A stretch of DNA of 64,000 nt from Flaccisagitta enflata (GCA_965153355.1 OZ231126.1:108810001-108874000); one strand, 5' to 3'; counted from the first letter of the stretch, positions 1 through 8,776 are shown. Notes: generated from the letters alone by a model not told the origin. Translations and numbers: made by a program.

Positions 1-355
1 AATGTTATATTATAATGTTTGTATCTTTATTCATTGTCCTTGTATGTATGACATTTTGGTTTGTCTATTTTGATTTGTTTTATCCCTGTTTCCTTTTACG
101 CTTTGTTTTGTTAAGCTGCATTATTATTAAAGTCATGACTCTGCGTTTCTCCTTTAACTAAGGAGGAAGTATCAGTCCCTAATGGCAACGAGAATTTGCA
201 GAACGCAAAGTTTGTTTGGGAATTAGGATATGACAATTTAATTTTAATTTAAAGCATGTTTAAAAAAATATCTACAATAATGTAAGATATTTGGTTGACT
301 TTTACATGACGTGAAGAGGAGAAACCAGTTTATCGTTGTCAATCTTTGTGCTGAT

Positions 356-416
<61 letters not shown>

Positions 417-473
417 CTGACGTCGTCGTCGCCGTTGTTGCGGCGTCGAAGGAGACTGGTCACCGTATTGAAC
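1..473. repeat. AT-rich flank and GTC triplet microsatellite
   Basis: The first 300 bases are AT-rich and show no gene. Positions 356-418 are an almost pure (GTC)n tract, followed by degenerate GTC/GTT/GCC triplets to about 440. On the minus strand the tract reads as Asp codons, and long apparent frames on both strands here are low-complexity artefacts. Positions 262-294 closely match a stretch inside the envelope exon at 3754-3786. Confidence 0.8.
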
Positions 474-492
474 TTAGTCCGATGTGTATGCC

Positions 493-533
<41 letters not shown>

Positions 534-677
534 GTCGTTGCCGAGGTTGTTGACGACGTTGTTGACGTTGTTGGCGTGAGCCGCGGGATGTCCCATAGCC
601 GGGGCGTAGATGTTGTCGTAAGGAAAGCCTTGCGGAAAGAGCTGAGGCAGGAAGTTTGGCAACGTGAGGATCCGCAT
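474..677 (-). CDS. small acidic-tailed protein of the virus-like cluster
   Basis: A minus-strand frame from an ATG at 677 gives about 67 residues. The N-terminal part is ordinary sequence with a Pro/Phe-rich stretch (PNFLPQLFPQGFPYDN). An Asn/Val segment follows, and then runs of six and seven aspartates encoded by the GTC/GAC triplet tract at 489-545. I do not recognise the family. The frame is open upstream of the ATG, and a tttacag sequence near 711 could be a splice acceptor, so this may be a last exon. The alternative frame of similar length is Thr/Ser low complexity and looks less natural. It sits with other small minus-strand genes carrying acidic runs (1132-1392, 2183-2535, 2609-2896), which suggests one transcription unit or viral module. 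That grouping is an inference from position and style. Confidence 0.4.
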
Positions 678-785
678 TTGATGTGAAATCCGATGGGCGT
701 GTTGCACGTCACTGTAAAAGTGTGAGTTGATTGGTTTATTGATTAGTTGATTGATTTAGCTTGATAAGTTTAGATTTTGCTTTAT

Positions 786-787
786 GC

Positions 788-821
<34 letters not shown>

Positions 822-826
822 TATAA
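786..826. repeat. (TA)n microsatellite
   Basis: About 40 bases of nearly pure TA dinucleotide repeat with one interruption (tgta). The surrounding 678-1131 stretch is AT-rich, with no gene that I can support. Confidence 0.9.
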
Positions 827-1131
827 AGTTTTATTCATGTTTTCCTGTTTTGTATACTCATCGGTTATGGTATTTATAATAATCGTTTTATATTATAAGA
901 ACCTGGTTTATAAGAACGTCAAACTTTAAAATTGCTTAAAGATAAAAACATGGTAGTTATTTTATTAATTGCTATCTAAACGAGCCTCATAAGGGGGGAA
1001 GGGACGTTCTTACAATAAAATGGTTAGCTATGATACTATCATAGTAATGTGAATATGGTATTAACATAGGCAATGTTTTTGCCATAGTAGTAATGTATGA
1101 ATTCATGAGTATGATTCGTCCAAGATGATAC

Positions 1132-1392
1132 TTACTCTTGGTGATCCTCGCAGTCGAATTCGTGGGCAATTGGAAATATGGCGCCAAAAACACCGCGAAG
1201 TGTCCTCAGTCGCGACAGGACATCATGTCCGATGGAAAGGGCTCTGTCCAGGACATATCGTAAATTAACACCCTGGGTGGCGATGTGGAGAAGGTTGTCG
1301 AGTAGTCTCCTCAGTACACGCATGATGCTGGAACTTTTGTCTTCTATTTCAGGAGTGTGGTATCCCATAAAACGGGTGAAGGCTATTTTCAT
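1132..1392 (-). CDS. 86-residue hypothetical protein of the virus-like cluster
   Basis: A complete frame from an ATG at 1392 to a stop at 1132 encodes 86 residues of normal, non-repetitive composition. Two or three amphipathic helices are likely, with Leu/Arg-rich segments such as RVLRRLLDNLLHIATQ and the hydrophobic stretch LRGVFGAIFPIAHEF near the C-terminus. There is no signal peptide and no zinc-binding pattern. The family is not recognised. It is the cleanest small gene in the first 3 kb. It lies about 450 bases from the acidic-tailed gene at 474-677 and 790 bases from the Asn/Asp-rich exon at 2183. The overlapping plus-strand frame at 1178-1405 is its antisense shadow. Confidence 0.5.
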   Translation of the reverse strand: MKIAFTRFMGYHTPEIEDKSSSIMRVLRRLLDNLLHIATQGVNLRYVLDRALSIGHDVLSRLRTLRGVFGAIFPIAHEFDCEDHQE

Positions 1393-2146
1393 TTCGATCG
1401 ACTAAGAGACTAAGAGACGCAATTGACGGCTTTTGAAAGTTTTATCTGAAGAAGGCGGTCTGATTGTGTCGGGGGGATGTCTGATCGAGAATTTGTTCGA
1501 CTTTGATCACGTGTGAAAATGAGTGTTGGTCAAGCCTTTGATTGAATGCGTTTAGAGTGTACATCAATTCACTTATTCCCCAGGTTCAGCTTTGCTTGCA
1601 ATATTACTTAACTTACTATGTTTTATGAACATATGACATGTTTAAATCAACAAAAACAAAATGAAACTATGGCGATTACCAAGAAAAACAAAACAAAATT
1701 AAAAACAAAAACAAAACTTAAACGATAAATGATTTAAAACTCGCACACTTATTTACACATACAATCATCAAGGCATACAGTCCCACATACATGCATACTT
1801 GCACAGATACACACTTACACACATACATGCATATTTGCACAGATACACGCATGCACACATACATGATGACATACACACATGCCCGCTTACATAAAGGTTT
1901 GCATACACACATGCACACATGCTACAACAACAATGCTAAAACTAAAAAAACTGAAGTCCATTGAAGAGGGCGTTGAAGATCGTCACGCCTAACAAAAAGA
2001 CAACAGTTTTGTCTGTTTTATTCTCTTGTAAGTATTAGTCTCATTTTCAATTTCAAATTGTTTAATTTACTTCAAAATTCTTTGCTCTGAGCTCTCAAGT
2101 CAATCTCAGTTCTAATCTTACACTTTCGGTCTTTACCTCGTAAGAT

Positions 2147-2182
<36 letters not shown>
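1393..2182. other. non-coding spacer with ACAC/ATGC-rich and GA tracts
   Basis: No gene can be supported. Positions about 1740-1925 are an imperfect CACACATACATGCA repeat, and 2149-2181 is an uninterrupted (GA)n tract. The rest is AT-rich single-copy-looking sequence. Confidence 0.7.
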
Positions 2183-2183
<1 letters not shown>

Positions 2184-2535
2184 CATGTGAAGAGAGCGGC
2201 GAAGGGGTTAGGACCTAGACGCGTATCCTTGTCCCTCCCCTCCTCATCTTCACGCTCCTCTGGTCGACCCGACTGTTGAGCGTCGTCGTCGTTATCGTTG
2301 TCGTCGTCGTTGTTGTTGACGACGTCTCGACGAGATTGAGCGGCCTCAAGGTCGACGGAGTGAGAGTCGCTGTTGTTGTTGTTATCATTGTTGTTGTTGG
2401 TGTTGTTGTTGTGAGGATTATCCTCAACAACTTCTTCATCCTCGTTGTTGTTATTGTTGTTGTTGTTGTTGTCCTCGTCATTGCGGAGTCGCAACGCACG
2501 AAGGATGGCGCGGCGATGGAGATAAATGTATCGAC
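2183..2535 (-). CDS. Asn/Asp-rich exon with basic N-terminal helix
   Basis: The minus-strand frame ends at 2183 and can be followed upstream to a plausible splice acceptor (gcatcag) that would start the exon at 2535. The first 20 or so residues are basic and amphipathic (YIYLHRRAILRALRLRNDED). The rest is dominated by Asn and Asp/Glu runs encoded by GTT/GTC triplet repeats at about 2280-2475, and ends in a more ordinary tail (RLGPNPFAALFT). No family is recognised. The basic head plus acidic body could suit a nucleic-acid or capsid-associated role, but that is speculation. No start codon is visible in this exon, so a 5' exon is expected, possibly connected with 2609-2896. Confidence 0.4.
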
Positions 2536-2608
2536 CTGATGCAAAGACTTTTGCTTTGTTTGGTTTGTTAATCTCTCTCTAAACTAATGTTTAAAGTCAA
2601 ACTTAAAC

Positions 2609-2896
2609 TCATTTACCCATAAAAAACAATGCCACGCACGATCCGAATGCCGACACACCCCAGAGAAAGCACTGGTAGTGGTGGGCATTGGATGTGGTGG
2701 AAGCGGTCGGGGAGATCGCGGTTGGGGGGACGAGGTCCTCCACGATGCCGCCGTTGTAGTCGTAGTCGTCGTCGTCGTCGTCATACGGCTGTTGGGCATC
2801 AATCCGGAGGATGCCGGGAGTCGACGGGTGGTTGGGAGACGTTGTGGCTTTCGCCAACCGCCTCCACAATTGCTCGCTTAGAGAAGAATTGTTCAT
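2609..2896 (-). CDS. 95-residue tail-anchored membrane protein candidate
   Basis: An ATG at 2896 opens a 95-residue frame ending at 2609. The N-terminal half is polar, the middle carries a run of six aspartates (PYDDDDDDYDYNGG), and the C-terminus is a hydrophobic segment, CFLWGVSAFGSCVALFFMGK, that reads as a membrane anchor close to the end. A small tail-anchored protein lying head-to-head with an envelope glycoprotein gene would suit an enveloped virus, but no family match can be claimed. Overlapping plus-strand frames are arginine- or valine-rich shadows of the GAC/GTC tract at 2755-2785. Confidence 0.45.
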   Translation of the reverse strand: MNNSSLSEQLWRRLAKATTSPNHPSTPGILRIDAQQPYDDDDDDYDYNGGIVEDLVPPTAISPTASTTSNAHHYQCFLWGVSAFGSCVALFFMGK

Positions 2897-3249
2897 CTGA
2901 TGAATCAAACACATTTTGGTTCATTGGATGAATGATCAACAAATTGTTGGCTTGCAAATCGCGACAAAAAAAGGGATGAAGGCCGGAAAACAATGGATGT
3001 TGTTGCCAATGTTAGTGTGTCAAAGAGAGAAAGAACCGCTAACACTTCATGTACACAAATGTGTCTGAAACCGGGACGCCGGGACATATGAGGTGTACAT
3101 TTGTCGTTATTTGTGATACAATTCATTTGTTGGTTGTAATTCTATCCCTAAGAGCCGAGATTAAGAGTGGTAACGTCTTATGGAATAATTGTCGGCTTTA
3201 TATCTCGAATATTTATTCCATTTATTTGTTATTTCTTTTTTTTTTTCAG

Positions 3250-4896
3250 ATACTTCGGTATCTAATCACGTGGGCGGCCGTCGCAGTGGTTTTCGCTCAA
3301 GAGAGAGTGATTCTGGACACCGTGCCATGTAGGGTCTTGGAAACACGACAGAAAGTACTTGGAGTTCAAGGAATAAAAAGTATTCTGATTTCGTTGGACT
3401 TAGGCCTTAAGTTACCGAGAAAGATGCTAAGAGCGTATCGATTGAAAGGAGATGCAGAGGGCACTGCTTGTCTGGGTAACTTCACTGAAAGGTTGAATCT
3501 CACTGTGAGTGGTTTTGGTCAGAAGATTGGTCGTCTGTTGAGAGAAGATCAGATGACAGAGCTGTACTTAAACGACGAACGTTTTATGCCCTCTAGGTTC
3601 AAGCGTTTTGACCCTGGTACATTAGCACTCTTGATATCCGCTTTGTCCTTTTTTATTGCTACTACAGGGCTCATTGTAGATGGCGTCCGTATGAATGACA
3701 TGGAAGGCCGTCTAAGATTGATGTCCCAGCATATTGATGAATTAAGAGCTAATCAAAAAAATATCTACAATAATGTAGAATATTTGTATGAAGATGGACA
3801 ATTCCTTGGAATTGAAAAGGACATAATGGGTGATTATGTAAATGGTCTTAAAACCACACACTCTTGTGAGTTTCTTCGCGTTAGAGGAGACACGGTAATT
3901 ATGAAGTTGGAATCACAATTGAATACCATCTTAGATTCTATCTTTTCAAAAAAATTGATGCATAGTTTGATCAGTGGAGACGCTTTGCGTGAAATGACTA
4001 CAAATGCTTTTTTTGAAGACTCGATTTATTTGATCAATCCAAGTGAGTTATACACTTTAGGTCAATTAGATGTTGTCTCATTCAAACAGGATGTAGTAAC
4101 TTTTATGCTTACTTTCCCATTCATTCGGAGAACTTATGAATACAAAGCAATTGAAATTGTAGAGTCACCTGTCAGTTTGCTTTTGTCTAAAAGTGATTTT
4201 AATCGGTTTCATTCGTTTCTTATTCCTATAAATGTTCCATTGACAAATGTTTCTTTTGCTTTAGATGAAATACGATCAACACAGAATTGTATATGTACTA
4301 AACAGTTTCTTGCGTGTGATGGTTTTTCATTCTTGCCAAATGAAGAGAAACTATGTATTGGTAGTTTAATTGGTAGCTTTGATCGCCATTGTGACAAGCG
4401 TGACGTTCACGTTTTTGATTTCAATGTAGAGTACTACAAAGATAATGCGCTTGTCTATCTAAAGGAAGATGCTGTTATTGTTGATGGAAGAAACGGTGGT
4501 AAACACTTGTACCAAAATGAGAATGGAAATAAAAAATGCGTGTATTTGAGCAAAAGACCTGGTTTATATGTAAGATCAAAATATCGCACTGAAAGTCTCT
4601 TTCCAAGCCGCCTTTTTGTATCTGTACATGCCAAAACTGTAGAATTGTCTTTCACTCACACGTTCGTGCCAAATGTGATTAAGAATTATTCCCGGCCCAT
4701 TTTCAATCGTACCAAGATGTTTACCCCTGTGCATTTTGCAGCCATTGAAGATACTGACATTGTTGCAATTTCTGCTATTATTGTCTCGACTATTGTATTC
4801 ACTGTTCTACTGATCATTTGCGTCTGCCGCTTTGTGAAATTTAGACAACCTACTGTAGATGGAAACGAACTATTTCCACCCCATGCTAATCCATAA
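3250..4896 (+). CDS. class I fusion-type envelope glycoprotein (3' exon)
   Basis: A long T-tract ending in cag at 3249 is a strong splice acceptor, so the coding exon probably begins at 3250 and the start codon lies in an upstream exon I cannot place. The frame is also open back to 3049. In order the exon shows: a short hydrophobic leader (about 3259-3300); a luminal region with Asn-linked glycosylation motifs (NFT, NLT); a basic RFKR site at 3595-3606; immediately after it a hydrophobic fusion-peptide-like segment (about 3616-3680); a heptad-like coiled coil (about 3690-3790); a long ectodomain with paired cysteines and more NxS/T sites; a transmembrane helix at about 4760-4830; and a short cytoplasmic tail. 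This is the plan of errantivirus Env and baculovirus F-type proteins. The exact family cannot be assigned by eye. The exon is unbroken. It lies among minus-strand virus-like genes, or may be the remnant of an env-bearing LTR element. Confidence 0.7.
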   Translation: MLRYLITWAAVAVVFAQERVILDTVPCRVLETRQKVLGVQGIKSILISLDLGLKLPRKMLRAYRLKGDAEGTACLGNFTERLNLTVSGFGQKIGRLLREDQMTELYLNDERFMPSRFKRFDPGTLALLISALSFFIATTGLIVDGVRMNDMEGRLRLMSQHIDELRANQKNIYNNVEYLYEDGQFLGIEKDIMGDYVNGLKTTHSCEFLRVRGDTVIMKLESQLNTILDSIFSKKLMHSLISGDALREMTTNAFFEDSIYLINPSELYTLGQLDVVSFKQDVVTFMLTFPFIRRTYEYKAIEIVESPVSLLLSKSDFNRFHSFLIPINVPLTNVSFALDEIRSTQNCICTKQFLACDGFSFLPNEEKLCIGSLIGSFDRHCDKRDVHVFDFNVEYYKDNALVYLKEDAVIVDGRNGGKHLYQNENGNKKCVYLSKRPGLYVRSKYRTESLFPSRLFVSVHAKTVELSFTHTFVPNVIKNYSRPIFNRTKMFTPVHFAAIEDTDIVAISAIIVSTIVFTVLLIICVCRFVKFRQPTVDGNELFPPHANP

Positions 4897-5185
4897 TCCG
4901 TTATAATTCTTAATGGGGGGATCTAATATGAATAGGATTACAACCCCTGGTTATGATACGGACCCCTGGATCGAGTAGGGTTACAGTAATGTAGAGCAAG
5001 TTCGCCGAGCGCGCGTGAATCGCGTTGTGAATGCGCGCGAGATTATCTCCTCCTTTTCCTCTTCTTTGTCTCTGTAAATTGATTTTACTGTACTTTTTGT
5101 AAAAATATCGTCAGACGTAAAAAATCCCCTTTCCGGCGCGGGAATCTCTGCTTTTGCTTGTGAAAATTATCAAATAAAATCATAA
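4897..5185 (+). promoter_or_regulatory. polypurine-like tract and polyadenylation signal after env
   Basis: Twenty bases after the envelope stop lies AATGGGGGGATC (about 4912-4923), which resembles a retroviral polypurine tract. An AT/GC mixed stretch follows, with a GCGCGCG-rich core near 5010-5040, and then AATAAA at 5173-5178. Together these could be the start of a 3' LTR of an env-bearing retroelement, or simply the 3' UTR of a viral gene. No second copy of this sequence was found upstream of env in the window, so the LTR reading is unproven. Confidence 0.4.
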
Positions 5186-5208
5186 AGGTAATGTGAAACG
5201 CCTCCCTT

Positions 5209-5892
5209 TTATTTGTATCTGGTTACTATTTTGCTATTTGAATCTCTACTTCGAGGTCGATTGGTCACTGGTCTTAAGGTGTGAGATGACGCAATGGTTT
5301 TTGCCTCTTTTGCTTGCGTGTAACGTTCCGTCGACTGAAATGTTATCAGATTGTCGATGTTGTCAGTCTCCGGTAATTTGCTTTGTAAATGTTTGTGTAT
5401 TTCGCCTCTTGAATAGATCGCGATGTCTAAATAGCGGTTTAGCAATTTGATGTCCTCGAGAGTCATCGCTTTTAAGTGATTCTCGCTAAATACATCAGTG
5501 TCAAACACAATTTTCAGTGACGCCCTTAGCAGAAAGTGAGTGATGGGTGAAGTTATGCTTTGAGTCAAAAGATCGACCGCGAAGTCGGAATCTGTAGCTG
5601 AATGGCTAGGTAGCGGAATGATATATGATTGATTATTAAAACGCCGTTTAATAATCCCTGATGAATATAGTTGATTAATTTGTCCTAACTGCTCCGGAAT
5701 TTTGATGTGGACTTCTACTGACTCATCATTACTGTATGTGAGTGGGAACGCGTCGATCCAGAATTTAGAGACTCCTAAGTCACATGAATTGCCTTTCATA
5801 AAAGTGAAATCTGAGAAGTCGATGTTTTCATCCAAATTAAGTCCAATTTGACGCGGATGATAGGCGGTCATAATCTCCCAGTTGATTCTCAA
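5209..5892 (-). CDS. 227-residue hypothetical virus-like protein
   Basis: A single minus-strand frame of 227 residues, converging on the env gene with about 310 bases between the stops. Composition is normal, with a mixed alpha/beta look and no signal peptide or membrane segment. Recognisable landmarks are SDFTFMKGNSCDLG near the N-terminus, a Ser/Thr-rich middle (LPSHSATDSDFAVDLLTQ) and a basic tail (NRPRSRDSNSKIVTRYK). The upstream bases 5893-5959 carry an ATG (5959) and an open frame of about 22 acidic residues in a different phase, so the natural start is probably there and a one-base frameshift near 5890 separates the two parts. Family not recognised. Its place beside the integrase gene suggests a virion or replication role in the same element, which is inference. 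Confidence 0.5.
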   Translation of the reverse strand: MRINWEIMTAYHPRQIGLNLDENIDFSDFTFMKGNSCDLGVSKFWIDAFPLTYSNDESVEVHIKIPEQLGQINQLYSSGIIKRRFNNQSYIIPLPSHSATDSDFAVDLLTQSITSPITHFLLRASLKIVFDTDVFSENHLKAMTLEDIKLLNRYLDIAIYSRGEIHKHLQSKLPETDNIDNLITFQSTERYTQAKEAKTIASSHTLRPVTNRPRSRDSNSKIVTRYK

Positions 5893-5968
5893 CCTCTTCG
5901 TTAGTCAAATATAGTTCATACTCATCTTGGTCTATGTTAATGGGTGCGTGCATACTCATCCTTCTCGC

Positions 5969-6692
5969 TTAGAAGATAAGGGCCTTATTCTCATCAGTAT
6001 GAAACAGGGGTGCGAATTCCAGTGAGTTTTTTCCGAAAATACGCTTAAAAAATCGTAAATTATCCTCTGAGATGGTCTCTATTTTGCTATCCCGTTCGAT
6101 CTTGTAATAAAGAACTCGTCGATTGTTCAGTGACTTTCTGTTCCGAAGCGTGGGAGGATTTTCGTGAAAGAAATCCAAAACTCGAATTTTCGAGGAAGCG
6201 TCAGGTGTCTGTTGCTCTAAAAACCCATAAGCCGATGTGATTTTTTTGAGTTCCCATCTATAAAAGTATTTAGAAGGGAATGATTCAATCCTGAATACGT
6301 AAGGTAAAACTTTATCGTTCACTTCCAAAACGATAAGAGGTGTTTCATGAAATTGAGCGTTAAAAACAACATTATCCCGATGAAATGTTGATTTTCTTTT
6401 TCGTAAGAGCACTCTGTCTCCTACTGAGAGATCGGTCCCTGGTTTGAAAATGTTTTTTATTTGTTTTTGTTGATTTTGAAAAGATTCAATGTTTTTTTTT
6501 TGCCACTATTGAACTAATATGAGTATCGAAGTGGCAAAAAATAGGTTTTTCAGAGTAAATTCCACGATGTCTACAATTATTGTAGATTTGTTCGCATAGT
6601 TTAAGAATATGAGCGTAGCTTTGATTTTTAAATGAGAAAAGCATGGAAAAAAATAGCCTTTTCACGGATCGAATTGTTCTCTCTATTACGCT
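5969..6692 (-). pseudogene. Maverick/Polinton-type integrase, C-terminal part (after MITE insertion)
   Basis: Reading the minus strand from 6692 gives the third catalytic region (VIERTIRSVKRLFF, with the Glu of the DDE triad). A helical stretch follows, then an SH3/chromodomain-like C-terminal region with VGDRVLLRKRKSTFHR and a Tyr/Trp-bearing strand pattern (YVFRIESFPSKYFYRWELKK) typical of Maverick/Polinton integrase tails. The stop is at 5969. An in-frame TGA lies just before 6692, at the edge of the 260-bp insertion (6701-6960). Apparent starts inside this part are not real starts. The gene continues from 7059-6961 and 7651-7155. The integrase would insert linear element DNA into the host chromosome in the nucleus. 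This copy is broken. Confidence 0.75.
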
Positions 6693-6700
6693 AAATCACG

Positions 6701-6960
6701 GCGCATACAAAAAATAAATGATTATTTATACTCTTTTTTAGTCGCGTGCTACGCGACTCTACACCCTGCTTTGTCCGTCCGTCCGTCCGTCCGTCACACT
6801 TTACTTTTTCGGCGTTAATGGGAGTTTTGGCTTTATATATAAGGTTCCACTGATTTCAATTATGGTCCCCTGTGCCCACCTAAACTTTTGATTCAAAAAA
6901 ACGTAATGAAAAATAACATATAATTAAAAAAATATTAATAAATTTATATTTTGTATGCGC
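6701..6960. mobile_element. 260-bp inverted-repeat element inside the integrase gene, carrying an R1 copy
   Basis: The ends are inverted copies of GCGCATACAAAA followed by an A/T stretch (6701-6719 and about 6937-6960). The interior (6728-6905) is a copy of the interspersed R1 family: hairpin GTCGCGTGCTACGCGAC at 6741-6757, a (GTCC)n tract at 6775-6795, ACACTTTACTTTTT, and a degenerate tail. It splits the integrase frame between its second and third catalytic regions. No clean target duplication was found, so the precise ends may differ by a few bases. Confidence 0.7.
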
Positions 6961-7059
6961 AATGACCTGATTTTTGGCCATAATCCCGTAGACAAATGAT
7001 AGATGTTGATGTTTAAGTCGTTGGATAATTTCCTTTTAAACTCACCGCGGAATTCAGAT
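6961..7059 (-). pseudogene. Maverick/Polinton-type integrase, exon 2 start
   Basis: After a splice acceptor (accaatttag, AG at 7061-7060) the minus strand resumes the integrase frame with SEFRGEFKRKLSNDLN, the residues expected directly after the second catalytic Asp (VDRG, at the end of the exon at 7155). The frame then runs into the inserted element at 6960. The exon junction restores the phase exactly (GG plus A), which supports a real 95-nt intron (7154-7060, GTAATA...TTTAG). Confidence 0.7.
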
Positions 7060-7154
7060 CTAAATTGGTAGAAAAGATAAAAAGAAATGATTACGTAGAC
7101 TTGTGACTGTTTGTAATTAGTTTTTTCTTGTTTTGTCTTTAATTGACTTATTAC

Positions 7155-7651
7155 CCTCGATCAACGGCGAGATGTCGATATCCTCTTCCTTGTAGCTGCT
7201 GGTCAGCACCAAATTCAATTAGAGATTGTTCAAAGGCTTTGAGTGTGTCTTTGCTGGAAGTTGAGTTTATGGGAGTTAATTTTACCATCTTCGAAAAAAC
7301 ATCTTGGAGAATTAAAACCACATATTTTTTATTGTTGTTTGGTTTGACTTTTCTTAGAAATAATAAATCGCCGGATAAAATATGTAAAGGGGAGAAAGAT
7401 AACCACTTGCGAAAACTAAGATGGCGTTTACGAGAATTTAAAATACGAGCCTCAAAATTTTGAGATGTAGCTTCAACGCTATTTTTAAATGTCTCTATTT
7501 CAGCTCTCGTCAAAAAGTTTCCTTCGCATTTAGCAGCTTGATAAATTGCTTCAGTATTTTGTTGTAAATATAAATCGCTGTTAGGATTTCTATACAGTTT
7601 GTAAATTTCCTTGGTAGTTTGTATTTGATCCTCGTCGAGTTTATCAGTCAT
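7155..7651 (-). CDS. Maverick/Polinton-type integrase, exon 1
   Basis: An ATG at 7651 opens a frame with the layout of Polinton/Maverick integrases. First comes the N-terminal segment with IYKLYRNPNSDLYLQQNTEA, where these proteins have their LYYDP-like motif. Next is a helical linker, and then the RNase-H-fold core with the first catalytic Asp in LSGDLLFL and the VILQDVFSKMVKLTPI strand. The exon ends just after VDRG, which carries the second catalytic Asp, at a GT donor (7154). With the downstream pieces, all three acidic catalytic positions are visible, so only the MITE insertion and its flanking stop disable the gene. The neighbour upstream on the same strand starts 100 bases away (7753-8166). 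Family assignment is by motif recognition, not by search. Confidence 0.75.
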
Positions 7652-7752
7652 TTTTCTGTAAAAAAAAAACATCCAAAAAAATTTTTTTTTGAAAAATAGA
7701 CATCTGACCGTTTTCTTCTGCGTTCACGTTAAGCGTAGAAAACAAATGATAC

Positions 7753-8166
7753 TTAAAGAAAAGATCGAAGCGGTATACAAGGTATGCTCTGTTTTCGAAT
7801 TCCAGCGAGTCTAACCAGGTTTTTAAGCAGAGTTTTTTCCTTTACTGTAAATTTCTGTATATTCGATTGACCTTTGGTCTTATTAACCAAAAATATGTAC
7901 AGATGATCTTTGGAAAGAGAAAGAGAAGCCAATGTTTTTAGCATTGACATTGAATATGATGCGTCTCTGCCGTGAAATACAAGATTCCTTTTTGTAGTAA
8001 GAGCGAATCTTCTGTCTTTGCTTTCAGCCAGAGTTTTGTTGTCTAAGAGCTCCTCTTCGCTTAAATATTGCTCCAATTTTCTCCTTAACACAATCATCTT
8101 AGACGAAGGATACGGGATTTTTGACCGTTTGCAAATATTGTGCAAAGATCGGTAAACGTCGCGCAT
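7753..8166 (-). CDS. 137-residue basic hypothetical protein upstream of integrase
   Basis: A complete frame from an ATG at 8166 to a stop at 7753. The protein is Lys/Arg/Leu-rich, with several predicted helices (KMIVLRRKLEQYLSEEELL; FTVKEKTLLKNLVRLAGI), no membrane segment and no metal-binding motif. It lies about 100 bases upstream of the integrase start on the same strand, so co-expression is plausible. Family not recognised. A DNA- or capsid-binding role would be guesswork. The upstream side abuts a long (CTT)n microsatellite, so an upstream exon could have been lost or masked. Confidence 0.5.
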   Translation of the reverse strand: MRDVYRSLHNICKRSKIPYPSSKMIVLRRKLEQYLSEEELLDNKTLAESKDRRFALTTKRNLVFHGRDASYSMSMLKTLASLSLSKDHLYIFLVNKTKGQSNIQKFTVKEKTLLKNLVRLAGIRKQSIPCIPLRSFL

Positions 8167-8229
8167 AATTGCGGCTGTTCCTTTCTTTTTTTGTTTTTCC
8201 GCCTCATCCCCATCTTGCTCTTGTTCCTC

Positions 8230-8448
8230 GTCTTCTTTTTCTTCTTCCTCTTCTTTTTCCTCTTCCTCTTCTTCTTCTTCTTCTTCTTCTTCTTCTTCTT
8301 CTTCTTCTTCTTCTTCACTTCTTATTGTTCTTCCTCTTCTTCTTCCTCTTTTGTCTGTTAACTCTTTTTCTTCTTCTTCTTCTTCTTCTTCTTCTTTAAT
8401 TTGTCTTCTTCTTCTTCTTCTTCTTCTTCTTCTTCTTCTTCTTCGTCA
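8230..8448. repeat. (CTT)n microsatellite
   Basis: Pyrimidine-pure TTC/CTT/CCT repeats in two long blocks (8230-8317 and 8365-8443), with a short break at 8318-8364. The opposite-strand Lys/Arg frames and the plus-strand Phe/Leu frames are artefacts of this tract. Confidence 0.9.
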
Positions 8449-8599
8449 TTTCCTCTTTTTGTTTTCTCTCTTGCTCTTTTTTCTTTAATCTTTTAACTCG
8501 GCCCACCGGAAGTGTTTCTTTTTGTTTTTTTCTGTGTTTCGGTTGTTTTTTCTCTATATGGTTGTTTTGTTTCTGTTTCGAGTTCTATGTATCGTTGCG

Positions 8600-8776
8600 T
8601 TAGTTTAGATTCAGCCCAGCGCCTAGTAATGATTGTTGCTGTTGATCACGATCCTTATTAAGAGAATAATTTTTTCTGAGAATTTCAAGTTCCTTATCTC
8701 TTTGGGCCCCGATTAGTACATCTGTGATTGATTTGATTCTTTCCTGGTCACTCAGTCCTTCCCGAGTGAGGACCAT
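8600..8776 (-). CDS. 58-residue hypothetical protein, virus-like cluster
   Basis: An ATG at 8776 opens a short complete frame to a TAA at 8602-8600. The protein is highly charged and helical (SDQERIKSITDVLIGAQRDK; ELEILRKNYSLNKDRD), then has a Gln run and the tail SLLGAGLNLN. Composition is ordinary and the frame avoids the neighbouring microsatellite, which argues for real coding. It could also be the last exon of the gene upstream (8963-9163 or 9445-11480), since the ATG context is not decisive. Function unknown. Confidence 0.45.
   Translation of the reverse strand: MVLTREGLSDQERIKSITDVLIGAQRDKELEILRKNYSLNKDRDQQQQSLLGAGLNLN

Noticed and set aside
4209-4655. Minus-strand frames opposite the envelope exon
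   Set aside because: Antisense shadows of a well-supported long plus-strand exon.
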